From contig CM066919.1 in NCBI GenBank assembly GCA_033964015.1, forward strand, positions 27,300,204-27,364,203: DNA of 64,000 bases, in the 5' to 3' direction. The position numbers and the translations under genes are program-made. The notes below the pieces were generated by a model, which was not told where the DNA came from, ran no database searches, and saw only the letters and a program-made list of their open reading frames with translations. Every line of letters begins with the position of its first letter. The stretch's first letter is position 1. The DNA comes from Scolanthus callimorphus. Lineage: Eukaryota; Cnidaria; Anthozoa; Actiniaria; Edwardsiidae. Shown one piece after another: positions 36,236 through 46,700 of this stretch.

Positions 36236-36612
36236 AAAAGCAAAACTCTCCCAAAATACCTTACAGTGATAGGCCTGCCGTGCAGTCACTATGTTCGAAA
36301 AAGAACACTTAGGTAAGCGTGAGTTCGACGTTACAAGCATAGAAATGTGTCATTTAGGCCACGCTTAACGCACATGAATAATAATAATTTCGTCATTTGC
36401 GGCGTGCAGTTGCGCGAATCAATAGACGCTTTCATCTAACATGTAGTTGAGGAGCGTATTTCCCGGGCTGCTAAAATGCTTTGTTTACTATACACGAAAA
36501 ACGTAATGTTCATCTACCCTTTCTTTGAGGGTTGATGAAATGCGTTTATCAAAATTTGGGCGCGCTTCGCGTGCAACAAAAGAAATGTTACCCCCCCCCC
36601 CCCCCCGCTAAA
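36236..36612. repeat. inverted relative of 12480-12850, ending in a C run
   Basis: GATGAAATGCGTTTATCAAA and GCGCGCTTCGCG here correspond in reverse complement to TTGATAAGCGCATTTTCATC and GCGCGAAGCGCGC near 12480-12520. The copy ends at a run of about 17 C at 36591-36607. Confidence 0.5.
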
Positions 36613-37939
36613 TAATGACACGTCCCTTAGACACATTTTATAAGCGCCTTACAGTAAACATGTTAGAAATTATTTAGCCTAAAAAGTAGGTTCTTATACG
36701 CGGGTCCAGTACTCGATCACTCCATTTTTCTATTGTGATTATTCAAAATTATAATATAGCTTCGATATAGCGCGCGCTCTGATTGGTCCAAATCTATGTT
36801 CTACTTACGCCGATAAAGTAATGGTTCTCCCCCGCTATATCATATTCAATTTTATTTCTCACACTATTATTTACAGAGTGCATATTTAAAAAAAAGCTGT
36901 AGAACATGACAAAAAGGAATAGAGAAGAGAACTTGTGAATAAATTAGAGGAAGAGGAAATAAGAGGAAATCCATTTAGAGATCGAGTAATTTCAGGCTTT
37001 TCAAATTCGGTTTGCATTTTCAGAAAGCTAGAAATGTTACTCATTAACTGTAGTAACACCAAAAACAAATTCCCATTGGAACCTGTAAAAATAATTGTCA
37101 TCTAACTCCGCGTTTATGGCACTCGCTATAAAGAAGACGGTCCTGGCCTATCTTTCCTATTCATCATTATTTGACGAGATATTGGTGCAGTTAAAAATGA
37201 CCATTTTTTCCTAAAATAATGTTGGCTGCGCGCGGCATGTTTAGGGAAAAACTGTGACTGTCACACTTGCCCTCAGGCGGGTTTAATTTCCGTTTGTCAG
37301 AAGGGCTACCAAGGTGTGTGCTGAATATTGCCAGAGGGTGAGTTATCAAAAATCCGAGGTAATATGCTCAAAGGGTCATCCGCCTCGTACATGGCCCTTT
37401 AGAATATTCGAAGCCAGGAGCAAATTAGATTTGCCCCTGGCGAAACACAGAAACGAGTTATCGTGATGGGCGCGATGTCTCTCACTCCTCGACCAAGGCA
37501 TAAGGATAATAATAATCTTTATCAATTCGATTTTATTCCGGGCCCTGGTTTCGCGCGCTCTGCAGCCCTTGTAAACCCAGACGGTACCTCCTCTGAAGTC
37601 ACGTGCTCAAGTCACACGACACGAGGGTGTAATACAGTACTTTTATTTTCCATTATGTATTTGCAGTTTAGACTTTCTACAAAAGTGCCAATAAATATCT
37701 TTTTGATGTTTGCTAATTATTTTTTAATTAATACATGTGTACCGCGTTAACCCACGAGAAGCATTTCAAGGTATTAATTAACACTGCCCGGTTTGAAATG
37801 TACATTTTAAAAATAAATTCAAATAGGTTTGGCATAAAAACTTAAAAATATTCTACATTTGTATGCGCGAAAAAGATGCAATGATAAACTACGAGAGTAT
37901 AACACTAGGTCAGGTGATACGCGAAATAAGGATGACTAA

Positions 37940-38250
37940 AGGCCGGTTTACACTTTACACGATGTTTGTTGCACTTGTCGCGGCGATTTCTCTCGCGCGA
38001 GTTGCAATTCCAACTCTAGTGTAAACGAGATGCAAATCCGGCGCGATGTCTGTGCTCTCTTTTCTTCAAATCGCATCAAGTTGCAAAGAGTTTCGAACAT
38101 GTTTGAAATCTCCGCGACATCACGCGACAAAATTTGCGGTCGGTCGCGCCGAATTGCATCTAGTTTACATTAGCAATTTTGAGTTGACGCGTTCGTGCGA
38201 GAAAAATCGCCGCGACTCGCGCGACAAAAATTGCTAGTGTAAACGGGCCT
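37940..38250. mobile_element. 311-bp PIF/Harbinger-type MITE
   Basis: Ends AGGCCGGTTTACACT and AGTGTAAACGGGCCT are inverted copies with one mismatch and are flanked by TAA (37937-37939, 38251-38253). The inside is largely self-complementary and CG-rich (CGCGGCGATTT against AAATCGCCGCG). Confidence 0.75.
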
Positions 38251-38283
38251 TAATAGACATCGAATGCTGAACACCTGATGCCA

Positions 38284-41200
38284 TCATATTCCCGTAGTCC
38301 CAGATGGAGGGACCTGGTGCAGTTTTCTCATCTCTTGTTTTAGCCGTTCCAGTAGGAGCTCCCCTCTAGGGACGTCAGATGGGAGCGACTCGGGTCTCGA
38401 CATCAGCTCATCCTCCTCCTTGCACTGAACAAACAAACGCGTCGTTGGTTGTTATTTCGTATGCATTTGGCCTGACCTAGGCGTGCCTTCAAAAGGGATG
38501 TTTTGAGGCGCAGTCGCTATGCTGCACGGTGCGGAGCTTCGTACGGATAACAGTATATTGACGTCATACAAAAAACCTGCTGCATACCTTTTTCACCACA
38601 GACAATGGCCTATCACAGTAGATTCTCAACAGAGCGCCCCAGGTGCTGATATGCGGGTGAAGTTTCTGTAGGTAGAGATTCAAATGGTTATTGAGATTTA
38701 GTGGAAACTGACTGTCATACTAGAGCGGTTTCGCATGACTGTCGTGAAAGCAATTCATGACTAATTCACTATCCAATCAAATGCGATAGTAATTCGACAA
38801 CAAACCAATCAGAGAGCGAGTTGATCCGCAATCCCTACTTTTTGCGAGCGAAATAATCACAAGTTATTGTGTCATTGTTTTCTCTGCGCGATCTGATTGG
38901 CTGAAGGATCAAAGATCATGCTCTTGACCAATCACAACCCGAGGCAATCGCAATTTCCGAGTAATTTGTAATTACTCACGACAGTAATGTGAAAACCGCC
39001 CTATCAGGAATCTGTCAAACTCATTGGTTCCCCCTACGCACTATCTACTTAAACAATATGGTGCTTCCGTCAAAGGCACTGTCTATCATGTCAAAGGCAC
39101 TGTCTATCATGTCAAAGGCACTGTCTATCATGTCAAAGGCACTGTCTATCATGTCAAAGGCACTGTCTATCATGTCAAAGGCACTGTCTATCATGTCAAG
39201 GCACTGTCTATCATGTCAAAGGCACTGTCTATCATGTCAAAGGCACTGTCTATCATGTCAAAGGCACTGTCTATCATGTCAAAGGCACTGTCTATCACGT
39301 CAAAGGCACTGTTTAACATGTCAAAGGCGCTGTCTATCATGTCAAAGGCACTGTCTATCAGTGGATTAATTTTCTGGATTTGTGGCAGCTTACCTGCAGT
39401 ATTGCCTGAGAGGCTAGCTGCCTTCCAATCTTCTTATTCTTGCACAAGCCCTAAGTGTAAGGAAAGAGCTACAGTGAAAAAAGCATCAAGCAGGGGCGTT
39501 GCCAGGATTTTTAATGGGAGTGGGCCCAAGGGGCCCTTCATAACACATTTACATTTACTGTATTTTTGGTTGCTAGAAGCCCCCCCTGGCTACACCCCTG
39601 CCATTGCAGACAATAGTATATCAAATCTATATTTATAAAACAAACAAGAACTCATCAACTATTTTTGAGAAAATCACTCACTGAATTGCAATTCAAATGT
39701 TCAGCAAAAACGTAGGGCCCTGGGGAGTTGGTTCTATGGGGATCAGCTACACTCCCCAAGGTTTGGGCAATACTTATTTAAAGGGGCACTTGCACGCTTA
39801 ACTTTTTCTACAACCTGTCAAAAATAAGTATAATTCTAATATCGTGAAAAATACATTTAAATTTACCGGAAATAACCAGAATAACAGTCCAGGTTTGTTA
39901 TATGACCTTTTAACTGTTAATATCAATACAAATCCATGGTGTTTTGATCTATTTTCAAGAGGATGGAATTGGATTGCGATTTCAATTATTTGGTTGTCAG
40001 GCAAGCGTGCGAGTGCCCCTCAAAGACATAAATTGTTTTCTTAACATGTGTCTTGTCTGACGTCCATCATTACATGAATTTAGTAGCTACATCTCACCTC
40101 TACTGTTCGCTCTGCACATGTCATGGTGTAAGTATGCTGTTGGTTGGGCCCTGGTATGAGCTGGAAGTCAATATCAGATGAACAAAGCCCTTGATTCCTA
40201 CAAAACACCCCCAAAAATGTAGGTACATGGCCTTGCTTCAACTTTTCATTAAAAAACATAAAGAGGTACTGACCTTTTAAGGCAGTCTTGTAAGATCTGT
40301 GAGGGACTTGGGAGACCAGCTTTCACAGAAACCTCACTTATCTTAGGGTCCTCAATTTTGATTTCCTCAAAAAACTAAAAGATATTTTCTTGTGTTACAC
40401 ATTAAAGTAAAAAGTCCAGTTTCATTATGGTATTAGCCACAGCGCAGGGGTTTGCTCAAGCATAGACATGATAAGGAGAGCAAATATTTTTGGGGTTGTG
40501 ACCATTTTGGTTAATTTTTGTTTGATACAAACATTGCAAGTCTGTGATTTTTCTGTGAGTCCAGACTAAATTGCACCTGTATCTTTTTCTGACAAGTGAT
40601 TGGAAGGCCTAGATTTCCACACCCAAGTTGCTTCCCTTAAAATTTACTCCTTAATCTAACAAGAATTTAATAGAAGCGAAATAACATGGGTATCAAGATA
40701 TTCTGTTATGGTATACTGCATTACTCTACCAACCTGCAATTCATCCTGGGAGATTTCATAGTCCCGTATTTTCTTGAACACATGTGGCATGAACACCTCA
40801 AGGGCAGATTCAGCTGCTAGTTGCCGTGCTTGCTTCTTACTTGCAGCCATGCCCTTTCCATGAGTAATCCCATCAATACAAACCTCAGCCATGAAAGGAG
40901 TGGCTGGACTTTCACATTCGGAGCACACATAGTCTGGTTTAACCTTAAGTACCCTCTGGGCATACTCATGTAATATTGCTACAGGAGTTTTACCACCAGG
41001 ATTAATAACCCAGTCATCTTTGCTCCCCTTGTTGTTGGCCATATCCACACCTTTCACAGAGAATGGTAAGGACTCCAGAATGGGAGGAAGTGTGGCATCA
41101 TTGGCTGTGCTCTCTGGTGAGGTCACAAACACATTCTGTTCTTGTTCTTTTGAAAGTTTTTGAAACTCATATATTGCAGATAAATATGAGGACAGGCCAT

Positions 41201-43248
41201 CAGAATCAATCAATTTAATACCTGATTTACTGTAAACATTATTATTTCTTCTGTTTAAGCATAGGTAATCTCTCAAAGATGAGGAAGCACAAGGATAGCC
41301 AACATTAGAAGAATCTACCACTCTAGTAAAATGATCATTAGTGGACAAATTATTGACTTGTTTGGTGGAGCTGTCAGAGCTACATGAGTGTGTGGTAACA
41401 GATCTACACGGTTCCTTTTCTTCCAAAATGGCATCAATGACATCAAGACCACTGCCCGTAATATTGCTTGCAAGATTGCTTTCACTCTTCAAAGATTCAT
41501 CGTTAGTCCTTCCATCTTTTTCTGCTGGAGTTTCTTCTTCCTGTAACTTGCCCATTTGCTGGCATTCCAGCTGAGTTGATGGTGAGGGTGATATTGTTTC
41601 ACCTTCCAGTGTACTTCCCACAGTGTTAAGAAAGTTCAACACAGTTCTGGTAGAAACATTTTCTTGTGGATTGCAAAGTGATGATGCTCTCACAAGAGCT
41701 CTCTTCTGGTGAAGGCAGGGAATTGCAGCAACTGGAACATCGTGTTTCTTGATGGAGAGAGAAATAAACATTTCTTTAACTATCTTGTTGCATTCAGAGC
41801 AAAAATGAAATGGAAAAAATGTAATAAATTCCCATTGTGTGGTTCCAGAAAATATCCATACCCCCCCAAGGAAAAATACAGTATTTGTATGGAAATGATC
41901 AGGTAAATTGACCCCCCCCCCCCACCCCTGCGGAATTTCCAATGCCCTTCCCTGGGGGGGGGGGGGGGGGGGGGTATGGATAATTTATGGAACCACACAT
42001 TCTTACCCTAGCACTTCCATTACTGATGTGATAAGGTCGCCCCCAGGTGACCACCCTGGTAGGGCGGTGGAGATAAATGATTCCACCACTGCGATGATTC
42101 AAGGCCAACCACCCATCAGGCAAGGCTAGATTTGGAAGCTCTCCTTTCACTAGAAAGGAATCATATCATAGCAGAACTGTAGTAAGTATTCAGCATAGAT
42201 GACAGGGGTGAGGGTGGGGCATTTTTTTGTCAATTTTCCCATGTATTTAATAGAAATTCTGAGACATGTTTATAAGCAATTATTGGATGAGGTTTTTGTG
42301 ATTTCCAAAATAACAATGTCGAGACAAGTGGAATCAGGCGAGGCCGTAAGGCCGAGCCTGATTCCACTTGGCGAGATATTGTTTATTCTGGAAATCACAA
42401 AAACCGAATTCAATAATTGTTTTATTATACATTGATTCAGTGAAAATACTTTTTTTCTGTCAAGCAATTTCTTTTACACAAGCGCCTTGTTAAATAGGGG
42501 AAACATTCAAGGGCTGTAGTCCCATGAAACATTGCGCGCGTAGGATCAAGAATCAGCTAGCTGATTCTTCAAGAATCAGCATGCTGATTCTTGGAGACCC
42601 TTAAAGTGCGTGATTCCCAAAGTAAATCGCGCGCTTTTAGCCAATCAGAATCGAGATAGTGAGTACAATGTATAATAATTGTAAATAAGTCATGAACTCG
42701 AGGGCCTTCCCCCTGGCTATGCCCTTGGTGGATAGTGCAGCCATATCCATGGATATGTAAATGTAAGTTGTGAAATGAAACATGTTAAAATATTTGAAAT
42801 ACAAGTCAAAATACCGAGAAAAAAACGAAGCAAGCATCAAACACTTACTTATTATTACTTTCCTATCTTGGTCCTTGACTTCTACTTGACCGTTTTCACT
42901 TTGCTCTGAAGTAACATTGTCATCGGGAGATTTCGGCAACTCGTCTAATAATTGATCTCGAATTTTAACTTCCATTTCTTCATCCGTGGAAGGCGCAAGT
43001 TTCTTGTCTTTAGGTGTCTCTGCTTTGCTTTCTTTAACTATTTCCAAAAACAGCCGTTTAGGCGTTTCAAAATCGAGGTCTTCGGTGTCCGAAGCATAGA
43101 ATTTTCTTTTCAGTCGTGAATCGCGTGGCGACTTTTCTTCGGCAACAACTTTTTCTTCGTTCGGAACATCAGGTGAAAAGAATTCGAAACATGAATGTTT
43201 CCGTTTGCTCTCTCGCTGTAAATTTGCCAGGTGTATTCCTATATCCAT
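38284..43248 (-). CDS. DGCR8: DGCR8/Pasha, Microprocessor RNA-binding subunit
   Basis: Eight in-phase exons: 43248-42849, 42149-42007, 41747-40734, 40365-40274, 40197-40098, 39450-39394, 38665-38588, 38424-38284; about 674 aa (human 773). The N-terminus is acidic and basic-patch rich. Exon 2 is the WW domain (LPDGWLALNHRSGGIIYLHR, TRVVTWGRP). Exon 3 opens KHDVPVAAIPCLHQKR, keeping the Pro-Cys pair that binds heme in human DGCR8, and holds dsRBD1 (INPGGKTPVAILHEYAQRVL, MAASKKQARQLAAESALE). Exons 4-7 give dsRBD2 (SPSQILQDCLKRNQG, CKNKKIGRQLASQAILQ, KLHPHISTWGALLRIY). Exon 8 ends in a helix (GELLLERLKQEMRKLHQ) equivalent to the Drosha-binding tail. With Drosha it cuts primary miRNA hairpins in the nucleus. 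Introns hold a minisatellite, hairpins and MITEs. Confidence 0.95.
38723..39001. mobile_element. 279-bp TA-flanked MITE in DGCR8 intron 6
   Basis: Ends GAGCGGTTTCGCATGACTGT and the complement of GGGCGGTTTTCACATTACTG, both leading into GTCGTGA, with TA on each side (38721-38722, 39002-39003). It carries ACCAATCAGAGAGCG and GCGCGATCTGATTGGCT. Confidence 0.65.
39069..39360. repeat. 21-bp minisatellite, about 14 copies (locus B), in DGCR8 intron 6
   Basis: Same unit and orientation as 29961-30168. One unit is 20 bp (near 39200). Most copies read CATGTC and one reads CACGTC. The array ends 33 bp from the donor of DGCR8 exon 6 (39394). Confidence 0.95.
41836..41998. mobile_element. 163-bp MITE with long C and G runs, in DGCR8 intron 2
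   Basis: TGTGTGGTTCCA and TGGAACCACACA are inverted ends, continuing as AATATCCATACCCCCCC against a G run of about 22 followed by TATGGATAATT. A further C run lies at about 41911-41924. It fills most of the intron just before the acceptor of DGCR8 exon 3. Confidence 0.7.
42277..42419. repeat. 143-bp long hairpin in DGCR8 intron 1
   Basis: CAATTATTGGATGAGGTTTT pairs with the right arm ending AATTCAATAATTG. The centre AAGTGGAATCAGGC ... GCCTGATTCCACTT is perfect. The transcript would fold into a stem of roughly 65 bp with few mismatches. Confidence 0.8.
42548..42593. repeat. two abutting perfect palindromes with shared arms
   Basis: A 22-bp perfect palindrome (AAGAATCAGCT + complement, 42548-42569) is followed at once by a 24-bp one (CAAGAATCAGCA + complement, 42570-42593). 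They use the same arm AAGAATCAGC. Confidence 0.9.
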
Positions 43249-43790
43249 CGTGTTACTAACATGTTGATCTACTCAATGTGTAACATCTGGAGTTAACAGA
43301 ATCATCTAGAGCGGAAATCGAAGCTGTTTGTACACGAAAAGTTTCGTATGCCGCGCAATGTTGTTTCCATTTGGTTCGTGAGATACGTGACATACAAAGT
43401 GTGACATGTGACGTGACATGTTCGAAACAAAGTCATGATGGAAGTAGTGAAGAAAGCAAACACAGCATCCCGAGTCATATATCCTTTCTTCCTAAACGAT
43501 ACAAATGAAAAAAGCGAAAGTCTAGAAAAGAAAAAAAGAAACAGTTCAAAATTTCGAGAAGACAAACCGACCTGCGCGTATTTAGCGCAGCGGTTTATCC
43601 CATTAGCCTCAGTCTACCGCTCCTTTTAGCAAGTAACGCCTGGTGTAAAAAGGTTCAACCGCTGAAAACTGGAAAACGCTGGGAAACATTCACGTTGATA
43701 ACTAGCCATGTTGCGGGCATTTTGCACGGAGAAAATACCATTTAGATTGAGTTAAAGTGTTTGTAACGTTTTTATCGTTATCTCTCCCAA
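43249..43790. promoter_or_regulatory. 542-bp divergent promoter region, DGCR8 / GNB1L
   Basis: The two start codons point away from each other with 542 bp between. No TATA box stands out. A 64-codon plus-strand ORF (43435-43629) lies in the gap; it has no recognised similarity and could be 5' UTR sequence of GNB1L. A shared promoter is inferred from layout. Confidence 0.5.
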
Positions 43791-46700
43791 ATGGACCGAA
43801 AGCCAGCGCCAGATCCAGTGTGTGTTTTACGAGGTTCAAGCTCTGCTGTAACGGTGGTCAAATTCGCGCCAAAATGCGTTTCATCAGAGGGTCTACTAGC
43901 AAGTGGGTTAGTTACAGTACTTTACAGCAGTGACAAGTGAAACAACGCCTAATGGCAGTTCTCACACTAGAAGACGAACAAGTAGTTCGGAGAAATGGGA
44001 GAAAACATCTCAGACAAATCTAGTGTGAAAACAGCCAAATGTTGTTGTCATAAAAACCCTGTTCTTAGTTTCCAGACAGCTAAACCTTGTTCAAGCGTTT
44101 CACACATGTTTGACTGAACCATAATTTCATGCTCAGCTATATTACCCTACCCAAGACCAAATTAAATATCCTATCTCCTAGACTGAATTACAGTCCTCTT
44201 CTCATAAAAAAAGACATTCTATCCCAGACCTCTGAGCTAAAAACAATACCCTATGGGGTGGCACATACCCATATTTCATATGTGGGGAGTCCTTCCTCAG
44301 GCTTATCTCCCACTCTTCTACATTAATTCAAAATTTCCCAAATTTGATAGAAATATTTTGGTAATACCAGACCCGGGGAAGGGGGACACTCCCTTATATT
44401 TACTATAAGGGTATGAGCTGCTGTGCAGGGTAGCATTTTCACCCCTCCCGCTTCCGGAACAGGGTCACTAAATCACCACTTTCTCTGGAACAGGGTCCTT
44501 AAAATCGACATATTTTCTCTTGACCAGGGTATTGTTTTTCGATTACCTCTCTAGATCAGCTAGTCCAGCTTTTATCAAAATATGGTGTCGTGTTCTTAAC
44601 GACTAAGAAATAGTGTTCTACTACAGAGAACGTGAGATGTGTTATCTCAATCACAGGGTTTATTCAATCTAACTAAAATGGTAATACTTACAAAGATATA
44701 GAGGCATGGCATACTAATCACGTGGTACAATATACAACATTACATCAGACTATAATTATGGCAATCAATATCTTCCTATACATGTCAACACTACATATGG
44801 TAAACTCAGAAGTACTTTGATGATGAAAAGTGCTCTCTATTAATTATTAATTAACACAATATATCTTTGTCCAGTTCTTCTAGTGGTGTTATCAGTTTAT
44901 GGAACTTAAAGACAAGAAGAGTGCAGATAACCCTGGATGCTCATGCTAACAAATCTGTTGTTGGTTTACACATTACAAAGTCAGCAAAACTCATCAGGTA
45001 CACTAAATTATTAAGTATAAACATAGAACTATACCAGGAAAAATGTCATCACATCACATTTTATTATGTCTATTCCAAATACTTTTGTTACAAAATTGCA
45101 AAGTAAAATTAAAGACTATTATAATATTATACTTCCAGTCATGGTCGAGATGGTGCTATCAGCATTTGGGATTTATCAAGCAGTAAACCAGAAGCCACAG
45201 CTAAACTCCCTGGACCAGTGCTGGGCTTTTGTAAGTTTGCAGTCTTATCTGGTGGTGAGTGAATATATATATCTTATTAGATGTTTTTTCATGTAATACG
45301 GGTGGATATTTTATGAGTTGCAGAGAAAATTGTGAGCAATGATTTTACATGAAAAAACATCTTATGAATTACTTATTATAAGATAAACAAAATATTTTCT
45401 TTTCAAGATTCAATATTAAACATGCGTGATTTAAGTAGCACACATACAGGCCTTGGGCTCTTGCCTCTGTGCTCATGGTGTCATTCTGGCCTTGGGCTGC
45501 GCTGGAGTTTTCTCTACTGGGTGGCTCATGTTTTGGCCTTTGTGGTGGAAATGATTTCTCAACTCACTGCACCTAACCTGTACATTACAGTCCATATCTG
45601 CCATCAAGTCTCATCATCAAGTTTACAGTATGGATATTTGTGGCACACAAGTGCTAAAATTTCAAATAATCAACTTTATTTCTAGAACTGATAGCTTTAG
45701 GCTATTTTATATTGTATTTTTTCTTCAGAAAACTTTGAGTGGTTGGCTGCAGCTGAACAGAGCGAGGTTGGTCTGATAATTTCTTACTGTATTTTTTTCT
45801 CTCTCGCAATAATAATGCAATTCTTGCATAGGGTCAGTTGCAGGCTCACAAGATAGATCTTTTAAATTATTGCTTTTTTGACAAAGCAAGTTGTTGTGTT
45901 CTATTTTATGGGTTTGGTGGTCACAAGAAAAACAAAGCTTGTCCCATTTAATTGTGGCACTTGTTGCAAAATTCCACCTTTTGAAAAGTGGGAAATGTCT
46001 GAATCTCTTAAGTTACATTAGAAGTATTTTTTGTTTACAATTAGATAATGATCCTGGATCTGAAATCCAATAACCTGGTCTGTAAGATGTGTCCTGACAA
46101 TCCAAAGGCTTATGGTAAGAGCATGTCTGAAATAAGGGTACCCTATATCTCTTCTGAAAACAGTTTCATGCAAAAGTAATTGGCCTTTTCACGCATCAAG
46201 AAAAATTTGAAAAAGAACTTCACGTTCATGAATGAGCTCATTTTATATACTCATTTTGAAGAACTCTTCCCTATAAAAATCTGACCATATGATATTTCCT
46301 CCCTCCTTTTAGGTATGTGTATGTGTGTTCAGCTCTTTACTTGTCCACACACAAGTCACCCTCAACTACTTGCTGGGTACGAGAATGGCAGTATTGCATT
46401 ATGGGATGTTAATACTAGAACAATCTTGAGCCACATGTCATCACACACAGAATCAGGTAAAGTAGCATTTGTTTGAGTCTTGATGTTGTTGTAGTTTTGG
46501 AAAGAACAGCATCCATTTCCTAATTGAATATTGTTTTGTAATTGTTATGGTTCTAGTGATGTGCATGGACCTTGATAGGGTACAGCTAAAGTCAGTCACT
46601 GGTTCTGCAGATAACATGCTTTATATCACAGCTCTTGAATCAGAGGTGAGAAAAAACGACACTCTTAACAGACTGTGGCTTGCATAGCAAAATGGAGATC

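Larger units (their letters stand above)
29565..38283. other. gene-poor repeat nest between the SLC22-type and DGCR8 genes
   Basis: 8.7 kb with no supported host gene. It is made largely of minisatellites, foldback elements, MITEs and one retrotransposon fragment, listed separately. A 120-codon ORF at 30516-30878 resembles nothing I recognise and lacks splice or start context. Confidence 0.6.

Noticed and set aside
39024..39638. 204-codon ORF with repeated heptads over the 21-bp array
   Set aside because: A 21-bp unit has no frame drift, so three frames stay open by chance; it overlaps DGCR8 exon 6 on the opposite strand.
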